Positions 1-5,755 of a DNA stretch of 5,755 bases are shown piece after piece (positions within the stretch are counted from its first letter, which is position 1; each line of letters starts with the position of its first letter). Location of the stretch: NCBI GenBank assembly GCA_002314465.1, contig DCGA01000037.1:1-5755 (forward strand), written 5' to 3'. A model generated the notes under the pieces. It had not been told where the DNA came from. It saw nothing but the letters and a program-made list of their open reading frames with translations, and did not search any database. A program made the translations under genes and the position numbers. The stretch comes from a bacterium UBA1790. GTDB lineage: Bacteria; Bacteroidota; Bacteroidia; Bacteroidales; Muribaculaceae.

Positions 1-32
1 TTAATGGGTTAATGGGTTAAAAGGTTAATAGG
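1..32. repeat. Four imperfect 8-bp tandem repeats (TTAATGGG-like)
   Basis: The first 32 bases read as four consecutive octamers: TTAATGGG, TTAATGGG, TTAAAAGG and TTAATAGG. The first two are identical, and the others differ at one or two positions. Each unit contains TAA; because the period of 8 is not a multiple of 3, the four TAA triplets fall in all three forward frames, so any gene entering from the left must end here. The last unit ends ten bases before the ATG of the next gene, and its AGG could help ribosome binding. The array may extend left of the window. Confidence 0.75.
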
Positions 33-42
33 CTTGGACAAG

Positions 43-675
43 ATGTTATTGACCGGCAGCATGGCAGCGGGTAGCGTACGATATTACGCAGCCTGCATCA
101 AGGCAGGCACCGTGGCCGTCGACACCGACGAGGTGCATCTGCCGCTGCGCCACAGCCATCATCGCTATGCCATTGCGGGACCCAACGGCGTGCAGCAGCT
201 CACCGTGCCGCTCGTGGGCGAGACCAATGCGATGAATGTCCCCATGCGCGATGTGCGCATCAGCGAGCACGCTGCGTGGCGACGACTGCACTGGGGCGCT
301 TTGTTCTCGGCTTACGGACGTTCTCCCTACTTCGACTATGTGGCTGCCGACCTCGAACCCATTATCATGGGCAACCAGCAATGGCTGCTCGACTACAACG
401 AGCAACTGCAGCACGTCATTGTCGACTTCATGGATCTTCCGGTACAGTTTGTGCGCGCCTGCGACATAGACACCTCCACGGCAACCGATATGCGTCGTGC
501 ATTAGGCGGGAAAAAACGCGACACACTGCCCATCGACGATGTGCAGTACTACCAGGTGTGGCAAGAGCGCTACGGCTTTGCTCCGGGACTCAGCATCCTC
601 GACCTGATGATGAATATGGGCCGCGAGGGAATAATCACGCTGCTAAAAATGACCGAAAACAACCAACTGCTATAA
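43..675 (+). CDS. WbqC-like family protein
   Basis: This 210-residue protein resembles the WbqC-like family, named after a gene of an O-antigen cluster; its biochemical role is not established. Family-like features visible are the LTVPLVG segment near residue 53, the block with W79, HWGALFSAYGRSPYFDY at residues 83-99 and DLEPI at 103-107, a helical stretch with LLDYNEQLQ near 115-123, and the C-terminal YYQVWQERYGF and LSILDLMMNMG blocks at 169-193. The length is normal for the family. I see no signal peptide or membrane segment, so it is probably cytoplasmic. The start chosen is ATG at 43; a TTG at 34 in the same frame would add three residues, and a stop at 10-12 rules out anything longer. 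Its stop TAA shares its last A with the ATG of the U32 gene, so the two are coupled. The family call is from recognised motifs; function is unknown. Confidence 0.82.
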   Translation: MLLTGSMAAGSVRYYAACIKAGTVAVDTDEVHLPLRHSHHRYAIAGPNGVQQLTVPLVGETNAMNVPMRDVRISEHAAWRRLHWGALFSAYGRSPYFDYVAADLEPIIMGNQQWLLDYNEQLQHVIVDFMDLPVQFVRACDIDTSTATDMRRALGGKKRDTLPIDDVQYYQVWQERYGFAPGLSILDLMMNMGREGIITLLKMTENNQLL

Positions 676-1925
676 TGGAAAGAAAAGACTTTGAGATAAT
701 GGCCCCCGTGGGCTCGTGGGAATCGCTCACCGCCGCTTGGCAAGGGGGTGCCGATGCCATCTACTTCGGTATCGAGGGCCTCAACATGCGCTCGCGCTCG
801 AGCGTCAACTTCAGCATCGACGACCTGCACACTATTGCGCAGTGGTGCCATGAGCATGGCATGAAGAGCTATCTCACCGTCAACACCATCATCTACGACG
901 GCGATGTGGAGTACATGCACCGCATCATCAATGCCGCCAAGGAAGCCGGGGTGAGCGCAATCATTGCAAGCGACATGGCTGCCATCATCTACGCCCGCAG
1001 CATCGGCGTGGAGGTGCACATCTCTACTCAGGTCAATGTGAGCAACAGCGAGGCTGTGAAGTTCTATGCCGGCATGGCCGATGTCGTGGTACTCGCTCGC
1101 GAACTCAACATGGACCAGGTGAAAGGCATACACGAGACCATCGTCAACGAGAACATTTGCGGCCCTCACGGAGCACCCGTGCGCATCGAGATGTTCTGCC
1201 ACGGCGCTCTCTGCATGGCGGTGTCGGGTAAGTGCTACCTCAGCCTGCACGAGAGCGGCTACAGCGCTAATCGTGGCGCTTGCCGACAGATATGCCGCCG
1301 CTCCTACACCGTTACCGACCGCGAGACCGGTTACCAACTCGACATCGACAACAAATACATAATGTCGCCCAAGGACCTCAAGACCATCCATTTCCTCAAC
1401 AAGATGGTCGACGCAGGCGTGCGTGTGTTCAAGATTGAAGGACGCGCCCGCGGACCCGAGTATGTGCGCACCGTCGTCAGTTGCTACCACGAGGCCCTCA
1501 ACAGCCTCATCGACGGCACCTACAGCGAAGAACTCGTCGCACAGTGGGACGAGCGACTCAAGATGGTGTTCAACCGTGGTTTCTGGGACGGATATTACCA
1601 GGGCCAGCGCCTGGGCGAGTGGACCATGAAGTACGGCTCGTCGGCAACACGCGTCAAGGTATATGCCGCCAAGGGAATCCGTTATTTCTCCAAGCTTGGT
1701 GTGGCCGAGTTCCTGGTCGAGGCCGGCGAGGTAAACGTGGGCGACGAGATTGTTATCACAGGTCCCACAACCGGTGCGGTAATGACTACGGTCGAGGAAA
1801 TACGCGTTGACCTCAAACCCGTCCCCAAGGCCGTTAAGGGCGAGCATTTCTCTATTAAGACCGATGCCAAGATTCGCCCCAGCGATAAACTCTTCATCTG
1901 GAAAACCACCACTCCCGAAGTGTAA
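675..1925 (+). CDS. U32 family protein (TrhP/RlhA-like, annotated as peptidase U32)
   Basis: This 416-residue protein matches the peptidase U32 family. The N-terminal block APVGSWESL...GGADAIYFG lies at residues 10-32, STQVNVSN at 117-124, and the family signature at 172-190 (E172, F174, HG at 176-177, C180, SGKC at 184-187). Cysteines at 180, 187, 203 and 207 (C-x6-C-x15-C-x3-C) are candidates for binding a 4Fe-4S cluster; C175 is an extra cysteine inside the signature. FKIEGRARGPEYV follows at 252-264, NRGFWDGYY near 304, and a beta-rich C-terminal domain to the end. Characterised relatives are E. coli TrhP (YegQ, tRNA wobble-uridine hydroxylation), RlhA (YdcP, 23S rRNA C2501 hydroxylation) and UbiU/UbiV (ubiquinone hydroxylation), so an RNA-modification role is more likely than proteolysis. 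Which substrate applies cannot be decided here. No signal peptide is seen. The start is the ATG overlapping the upstream TAA by one base. Two consecutive in-frame TAA codons end the gene. The open frame continues upstream, but that part only reads the WbqC gene out of frame. Confidence 0.9.
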   Translation: MERKDFEIMAPVGSWESLTAAWQGGADAIYFGIEGLNMRSRSSVNFSIDDLHTIAQWCHEHGMKSYLTVNTIIYDGDVEYMHRIINAAKEAGVSAIIASDMAAIIYARSIGVEVHISTQVNVSNSEAVKFYAGMADVVVLARELNMDQVKGIHETIVNENICGPHGAPVRIEMFCHGALCMAVSGKCYLSLHESGYSANRGACRQICRRSYTVTDRETGYQLDIDNKYIMSPKDLKTIHFLNKMVDAGVRVFKIEGRARGPEYVRTVVSCYHEALNSLIDGTYSEELVAQWDERLKMVFNRGFWDGYYQGQRLGEWTMKYGSSATRVKVYAAKGIRYFSKLGVAEFLVEAGEVNVGDEIVITGPTTGAVMTTVEEIRVDLKPVPKAVKGEHFSIKTDAKIRPSDKLFIWKTTTPEV

Positions 1926-1948
1926 TAACCGGGGATGACATAAGAAAC

Positions 1949-1986
1949 AAGCAGCCCGCGTGCACTACGACACGCGGGCTGCTTTT
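1949..1986. terminator. Intrinsic terminator, probably bidirectional
   Basis: A perfect 14-bp stem pairs 1949-1962 with 1971-1984 around an 8-base loop (CACTACGA). Twelve of the stem pairs form a GC-rich core, followed on the plus strand by TTTT at 1983-1986. It begins 23 bases after the U32 stop codon. Read on the minus strand, the same stem is followed by a T-rich stretch (TTGTTTCTT), and it lies about 28 bases past the stop of the convergent CotH-type gene, so it can serve both. The plus-strand U-tract is short, but the stem is very stable. Confidence 0.85.
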
Positions 1987-2011
1987 ATGTTCTGCGCCGT
2001 TAAGGGCGTCA

Positions 2012-4393
2012 TTAATTACCCATGATGATGTTTACCACAGTGTTGATGTCTACAACATCGACTACACCGTCGCCGTTCACATCGGCACGACCGCCATATT
2101 GTGATGCAGGAGTCTCTCCCAGCAAGACGCCTATCAGGCGGTTGATGTCGGTCACATCGACTATGCCGTCACCGTTCAGGTCGCCTGTAACGTCGGGGAT
2201 AGTAGTCTCAAGGTCTACCTCAAGCACAATTGACTTGAGCATTGTGCCGGGGGTCAGTTCAAAGTTCTTGGTTTTGTAATTTATGGTACGGGTGGTTCCA
2301 CTCGTATAGGTATATGTTGCTTTCCATCCGTGGGTGGGTGTAGTGACAGTCAAGGGACGACCCGCATAGTACTTGCCTATGAACTCACTTTGGGTGAGGG
2401 GTATGTTCTGCATCGACACAGGCTCGCCGTTGGTCACAATGTTCAAGTCTATGGTATTGCCCAGGTCAAAGTAGTTCTTGATAAGGTGGTCGCGTATGTA
2501 GTCGGCGCGCGCTTCACTCCACGAGATGAGATTGTCCACATTCCACAGCCAACCGTTGTAATTCTGGGGCCAACCGTATGCCTCGAGGTGAGATTTGTAC
2601 TCATATTCATAGGCAAGTTCATCGCGCAGTTTCTCTATGTGCTCTCGCACAAGTTCCTTGCGCAAGAAATCACCCAGATACACGGTAAAGTTATCGATTA
2701 TCAGGTCGCGGAACTCAGGGAATCCCCACAGCACCTGGAACACCTTCACACGCTCAGGCACATTGCCCTCGCCGCTATCGCTTTCATGACCGTTGGCACG
2801 CAGCAGGTGGTTGAAAAATGTGCTGTTGGTTCCGTTGCTGGCATAGAAATCAAGGTCCTTGATTACCATGCGCCACTTGCCGCCTTCGGCACGGGGGCGC
2901 CACATCACCATGTTGTTGCCGGGCCAGTCGGTGTTGGTGACAAACGCGTCGACAATCACCGTCTTGGCAAAGTTGTCAAAGTCTACTGCCGCATTCATCT
3001 GCTCGTAGGTGGGATTGCTGTTATACAGTTCTACAAATTCGTTGAAACTGTCCATCGTGCCCTCCTTCACCTCGGTGTAATTCTCCACCATGTCGATGTC
3101 TTCAAGGCCGTCATAGTTGGCCTCGATGTTATCTTCGTTGCTGCGCTCTCGCAGGTCGTATATGCCTTTATACTCGCCGTTTACATAGGCTATTACCTCG
3201 GTATTCTCCATATAGTCGAGGTTGCTCACTTTGCGGCCGAACAGTGTCTGGCCCGCCTGGTCGGCGATGCGGTTACCGCCAAAACAGTTTCCGCCGTTGC
3301 GCAGCACGAATGACTTCACCCGCGTTACCTCGGGCTTGCCCTCCCAGAAGGGGAAATCAAAACGCTTGTTGCCAAATCGCTTCTGCGTGTACACCGCAAG
3401 CGACTTCTGGGCATTAACGCGTGTGTAAGCGCCATGGACACGGCACTCGCCCATCTGGTTGATTTCGGCGCTCATGTCGGGCTGGGCAAAATACTCGATG
3501 TTGATTGGGCGGCGCCAGTCGTTCTGGTAGTTGTATCCAGCCAGGATTCCTATTGTTCCGTCGTTGAAATACTTATCATCGGTATTTATCGAGATGACGG
3601 GGAGTTGCAACTTGCGCGGATGGAATATGTAGGAATGTGTGGTGGCAAAGGGGGATGCCGCATCGGCCGAAATGAGATTTGCGCGCACCACTGTAGTGCC
3701 GGTTATGCGCAGTGTTTTTGTATCGGCGGTGCTGCTCGATTCTGTTGTGGGTTCGCTTCCGTCGGTAGTGTAGTACAGGCGTGTGTCGGCAGGCATGGTT
3801 ACTCCTGCGGGTATCGACAATGTAAGGTTGAACGATGCCCCGCCATCAGCCTGGACAAATCCCTCTCGGCTGAATTCCGGGCTTGGTAGCGTTTGTGTGA
3901 TGGTCTCGCTCACATTGGCCTGGCCGGGTGTGGGTTGCTTCATGAATCCCCACACGTCGCCATGCTCGTCAACACGTCCGTAAGACACGTTTGGGCCCAG
4001 GGTTTTCTTGTATGTAACCTTGTCAACAATCTCACCCGAGGGGTTGAAGAGATAGAGAGTGCCCTTGCCGCTGTCGAGGCGCATGTCCACATGGTAGCCA
4101 GAGGGGCCTGTCTTATCGCAATATATCACAAAGTATTGTCCGGCACGGGCAATGGCACCACCGCTAATGCGAGATGCCGATTCAAAGTCCTCGGTCTCGC
4201 CCAGACGGTAGCCCACCAGTCGAAAGTTGGTAGTTCCCGTATTGCAAACCTCAACCCAAGAGTCGGGGAATTCGTTGTCGACAAAAAAAGACGTGATATT
4301 AGACTGCATGATTTCGTTAATCTGCAGTTCGGCGGCCGCACTCAGTGAGCAGACTGCCATTATAAGTATGCAATATTTTCTAATAAAACTCAT
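2012..4393 (-). CDS. Secreted LTD / CotH kinase-like protein with dockerin-like C-terminus
   Basis: This is a 793-residue exported multidomain protein. Residues 1-21 look like a Sec signal peptide (R5-K6, hydrophobic 7-16, cleavage after SAAA); no lipobox cysteine is seen. Residues 23-160 read as a lamin-tail domain (INEIM, SWVEVCNTG, VSYGRVDEHG, PTPGQAN). Residues 172-256 resemble a chitobiase/hexosaminidase C-terminal domain (LYYTTDGSEPT). Residues 263-640 resemble the CotH kinase family: RVHGAYTRVNAQKSL at 318-332, NGEYKGIYDLRER at 405-417, NTDWPGNN at 487-494 and KDLDF at 512-516. D489 with N493/N494, and D513/D515, are the likely catalytic and metal-binding residues. Residues 641-733 are a beta-rich linker I cannot name. 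Residues 738-784 hold two D-x-N-x-D-G-x-x-D-x-x-D calcium-binding loops, like a type I dockerin. CotH of Bacillus is an atypical protein kinase acting on spore-coat proteins; kinase activity and substrate here are inference. It is probably monocistronic, with its own promoter at 4415-4448, and is convergent with the U32 gene. The dockerin could instead be a simple calcium-stabilised tail, as no cohesin is visible. Confidence 0.9.
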   Translation of the reverse strand: MSFIRKYCILIMAVCSLSAAAELQINEIMQSNITSFFVDNEFPDSWVEVCNTGTTNFRLVGYRLGETEDFESASRISGGAIARAGQYFVIYCDKTGPSGYHVDMRLDSGKGTLYLFNPSGEIVDKVTYKKTLGPNVSYGRVDEHGDVWGFMKQPTPGQANVSETITQTLPSPEFSREGFVQADGGASFNLTLSIPAGVTMPADTRLYYTTDGSEPTTESSSTADTKTLRITGTTVVRANLISADAASPFATTHSYIFHPRKLQLPVISINTDDKYFNDGTIGILAGYNYQNDWRRPINIEYFAQPDMSAEINQMGECRVHGAYTRVNAQKSLAVYTQKRFGNKRFDFPFWEGKPEVTRVKSFVLRNGGNCFGGNRIADQAGQTLFGRKVSNLDYMENTEVIAYVNGEYKGIYDLRERSNEDNIEANYDGLEDIDMVENYTEVKEGTMDSFNEFVELYNSNPTYEQMNAAVDFDNFAKTVIVDAFVTNTDWPGNNMVMWRPRAEGGKWRMVIKDLDFYASNGTNSTFFNHLLRANGHESDSGEGNVPERVKVFQVLWGFPEFRDLIIDNFTVYLGDFLRKELVREHIEKLRDELAYEYEYKSHLEAYGWPQNYNGWLWNVDNLISWSEARADYIRDHLIKNYFDLGNTIDLNIVTNGEPVSMQNIPLTQSEFIGKYYAGRPLTVTTPTHGWKATYTYTSGTTRTINYKTKNFELTPGTMLKSIVLEVDLETTIPDVTGDLNGDGIVDVTDINRLIGVLLGETPASQYGGRADVNGDGVVDVVDINTVVNIIMGN
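2042..2185 (-). repeat. Duplicated dockerin calcium-loop coding segment
   Basis: Two 45-base segments, 2042-2086 and 2141-2185, lie 99 bases (33 codons) apart and agree at 35 of 45 positions by hand comparison. On the minus strand each encodes G-D-x-N-G-D-G-x-V-D-V-x-D-I-N or a close variant: D738 to N751 in the first loop and D771 to N784 in the second. The acidic and Asn ligand positions are conserved in both copies. This is the expected internal duplication of a type I dockerin, with two EF-hand-like loops each followed by a short helix (INRLIGVLLG and INTVVNIIMG). Confidence 0.8.
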
Positions 4394-4414
4394 GTAACGA
4401 TGGTTTTCGCATTA

Positions 4415-4448
4415 CAAAGGTAATATAAATATATTACAAACACTCAAA
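4415..4448 (-). promoter_or_regulatory. Bacteroidota-type promoter for the CotH-type gene
   Basis: Read on the minus strand, TACCTTTG at 4422-4415 matches the -7 consensus TAnnTTTG exactly. TTTG at 4448-4445 matches the -33 element, with 22 bases between them, slightly above the usual 19-21. Transcription would begin around 4408, leaving a leader of only about 15 bases before the ATG at 4393. No Shine-Dalgarno sequence is present in it, which is common in this phylum. Confidence 0.6.
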
Positions 4449-4524
4449 TTGGATAAAAAGTGCTATTTTTTGCCACAATTACAATAAATAACCGCGCGTT
4501 TTGCTACCCTGTTCAGCATGAATT

Positions 4525-4595
4525 TGCACCAAGTGTTGCAGTGCTGCGTATTTACCGCGTTTTTTGTGTGGCTGACTATAATGGTTGCAGTGCAA
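4525..4595. repeat. GCA-rich palindromes and a 10-bp direct repeat (possible operators)
   Basis: GTTGCAGTGC occurs twice, at 4535-4544 and 4584-4593. The second copy is part of a perfect palindrome, TTGCA-G-TGCAA, at 4585-4595, which ends six bases before the -33 element of the PorZ-like gene. The first copy overlaps an imperfect palindrome at 4525-4540 (TGCACCA / TGTTGCA, six of seven pairs). This arrangement could be a pair of repressor or activator sites between the divergent promoters. Short palindromes also arise by chance, so the call is tentative. Confidence 0.3.
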
Positions 4596-4601
4596 AAAAT
4601 G

Positions 4602-4633
4602 TTTGGAAGTAAGCAATTTATGTAGTAATTTTG
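4602..4633 (+). promoter_or_regulatory. Bacteroidota-type promoter for the PorZ-like gene
   Basis: TTTG at 4602-4605 and TAATTTTG at 4626-4633 match the -33 and -7 (TAnnTTTG) elements exactly, with 20 bases between them, the preferred spacing. Transcription would begin near 4640 and give a leader of roughly 90 bases before the ATG at 4734. The leader contains the small hairpin at 4674-4689. The bases just before the ATG are A/T-rich without a Shine-Dalgarno sequence. Confidence 0.65.
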
Positions 4634-4733
4634 CGTTATTAAGTTAATGGATTTTGTGCCGTGGTGAGCGTGGCTTGCTGGGGTGCAAGTTATCGTATTA
4701 ATTAAACAACTGATAATAAAACACTTATATATC

Positions 4734-5755
4734 ATGGTTAAAAAGTTAATCTTGTTCGTCGCTATGTTGCTGCCCTTGATGGCGGTGGCTCAGAATGTTA
4801 CCGACTCATGGCGTATACATCCTTTCTTTGTAGGAACTAAGCTGCAAAACGTGATTGATACCGGCGACCAGGTTTATTACCTCACCGGCAACAACCTGTA
4901 TTGCTACGACAAGACAACACAGGAAAACGAGTCGCTCAACTCGAGCAACTACCTTAACGATGTCACTCCCACCGGCATTTACTATGATAATGCCCGCAAG
5001 AACCTCTTTGTTGCCTATGACAACGGAAACATCGATGTTATACAAGACGGCGGCAAGGTGCTTAACATGAGCGAAATCAAGATTTCTAAGGTTACAGGAA
5101 CTAAGGGCATACAGCACATAACCTTTGATGACCGCTATGCCTATGTGGCAACCGACTTCGGCTATGTTGTAATCGACGAGAGCAAGTTTATCGTGAAAGA
5201 ATCGCGCATCTACGGCACAGCCCTTTCGAGCGTGGCTCACGTGGGAGCATGGATGGTTATCTTTGCCAACGGACAGGTATTCGTGGGGAGCGACAAGGCC
5301 TACAATGAGAGCATCTCGCAATACAAGCCCATAGACATTTGGCGTACCAACGCTCGTTTTACACCCATCGACGGTAGCCATTTCCTGTTAGCATCCAACA
5401 ACGGACTTGACTTGTGTACAATCGCGGCCGACGGCAACGTTACTTTCACTAAGCAAGTGACCGAAAATACCTCGCAAGTGGTTAAGACTAAGAACGGATA
5501 CATTGCAAGTTGCCCCAACTCTGAGTTCTACGTAACCCTGGACGCTGAGGGCGGTAACCCCGAACGCCACGAGGTTCTGAAGGGCGAACTCGTTGCCGCG
5601 GCAACAAGCGGCGACGGCACTGCATGGGGTCTTAACGAGAATGGTCTGCACAAGGTGGGCGACGAGGTGAACTACTTCAAGCCTAACGCAATCGGAATCA
5701 CTACCAACGCTTTCTGGACTACATTCAATGCGGCCGAGAACAAGTTGTACCTGGC
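4734..5755 (+). CDS. PorZ-like beta-propeller protein, 3' end beyond window
   Basis: The frame from ATG 4734 stays open to the window edge, giving 340 complete codons of an incomplete gene. Residues 1-19 form a clear signal peptide (K3-K4, hydrophobic 5-18, cleavage AVA before Q20). The mature part starts with DSWRIHPFF at 24-32 and then shows repeated beta-propeller blades: VYYLTGNNLYCYD at 47-59, LFVAYDNGNIDVI at 91-103, YAYVATDFGYVVID at 135-148 and WMVIFANGQVFVG at 173-185. This order (W-R-x-H near the mature N-terminus, then GNID, then FGxVVID) resembles the N-terminal propeller of PorZ, a surface protein of the type IX secretion machinery of Porphyromonas, where it helps attach cargo to anionic LPS. 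The C-terminal propeller and any sorting domain lie outside the window, so a generic two-component-regulator-type propeller protein remains possible. It is divergent from the CotH-type gene and has its own promoter at 4602-4633. Confidence 0.8.
   Translation, partial: MVKKLILFVAMLLPLMAVAQNVTDSWRIHPFFVGTKLQNVIDTGDQVYYLTGNNLYCYDKTTQENESLNSSNYLNDVTPTGIYYDNARKNLFVAYDNGNIDVIQDGGKVLNMSEIKISKVTGTKGIQHITFDDRYAYVATDFGYVVIDESKFIVKESRIYGTALSSVAHVGAWMVIFANGQVFVGSDKAYNESISQYKPIDIWRTNARFTPIDGSHFLLASNNGLDLCTIAADGNVTFTKQVTENTSQVVKTKNGYIASCPNSEFYVTLDAEGGNPERHEVLKGELVAAATSGDGTAWGLNENGLHKVGDEVNYFKPNAIGITTNAFWTTFNAAENKLYL

Larger units (their letters stand above)
4394..4733. promoter_or_regulatory. 340-bp AT-rich divergent intergenic region
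   Basis: This stretch separates the minus-strand CotH-type gene from the plus-strand PorZ-like gene. I see no credible gene in it: the only sizeable open frame, on the minus strand, is low-complexity and lacks protein-like composition. It contains one Bacteroidota-type promoter match for each direction, listed separately, and GCA-rich palindromes between them. It also contains a possible leader hairpin at 4674-4689 (CTTGC / GCAAG, loop TGGGGT), which may be extended by weak pairs to 4671-4692. No recognised riboswitch or small RNA was identified. Confidence 0.7.

Noticed and set aside
276..674. Upstream extension of the U32 open frame to a start at 276.
   Set aside because: This part reads the WbqC-like gene in the wrong frame and gives an Arg/Cys/His-rich non-protein-like sequence; family similarity begins right after the ATG at 675.
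570..1847. A 425-codon open frame on the minus strand opposite the U32 gene.
   Set aside because: It is the complement of a strongly supported gene. Its translation is rich in His, Val, Asp and Ala with no recognisable domain, which is typical of an antisense shadow in GC-rich codons.
1994..2009. Small hairpin just past the CotH-type stop as a separate terminator.
   Set aside because: The stem has only five pairs, one of them G-U, and no following T-tract; the strong hairpin at 1949-1986 is the better candidate.
2330..3313. A 327-codon open frame on the plus strand opposite the CotH-type gene.
   Set aside because: The minus strand here encodes clear CotH motifs; the plus-strand product is a Val/His-rich shadow without domain features.
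4640..4733. Riboswitch or structured leader ahead of the PorZ-like gene.
   Set aside because: Only a short 5-bp hairpin is visible, with no conserved riboswitch core that I can recognise.
4463..4735. A 90-codon minus-strand frame in the divergent intergenic region.
   Set aside because: Its composition (many Cys, Asn, Ile and Thr) is what random AT-rich DNA gives, and it overlaps the promoter and leader of the PorZ-like gene.
4806..5651. Several minus-strand open frames at the right end.
   Set aside because: They are shadows of the plus-strand PorZ-like gene, which has a signal peptide and propeller-blade repeats.

Overview
The window most likely comes from the chromosome of a gut-type Bacteroidales bacterium (phylum Bacteroidota), plausibly Muribaculaceae or a near relative; the family assignment is inference. 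The support is: two promoter-like sites of the Bacteroidota type (-33 TTTG / -7 TAnnTTTG) and no clear Shine-Dalgarno sequences; a WbqC-family protein followed by a U32-family protein; a secreted LTD-CotH protein with a C-terminal dockerin-like calcium-binding repeat pair; and a PorZ-like beta-propeller protein. Genes look GC-rich, while the one long intergenic region is clearly AT-rich.

Layout. Positions 1-32 hold four imperfect 8-bp tandem repeats. They lead into a WbqC-like gene (43-675, +), whose stop codon overlaps by one base the start of a U32-family gene (675-1925, +). These two form a translationally coupled pair. A strong hairpin at 1949-1986 follows; it terminates this pair and probably also the convergent gene arriving from the other side. 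That gene (2012-4393, -) encodes a 793-residue exported protein with signal peptide, lamin-tail domain, chitobiase-C-like domain, CotH kinase-like domain and dockerin-like tail. A 340-bp AT-rich divergent intergenic region (4394-4733) carries one promoter-like site for each direction and some GCA-rich palindromes. The last gene (4734 to the window edge, +) is incomplete and encodes an exported beta-propeller protein resembling the N-terminal part of PorZ.

How they fit together. The left pair looks like housekeeping: U32 proteins of this type are Fe-S-dependent RNA (or quinone precursor) hydroxylation factors rather than proven proteases, and WbqC has no firm function. The right half is about the cell surface: a putative extracellular CotH kinase and, divergently, a PorZ-like protein of the kind linked to type IX secretion and surface attachment. 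I see no phage, IS element, CRISPR array, tRNA or rRNA. The most notable item is the LTD / chitobiase-C / CotH / dockerin architecture; I do not see a whole new multi-gene system.
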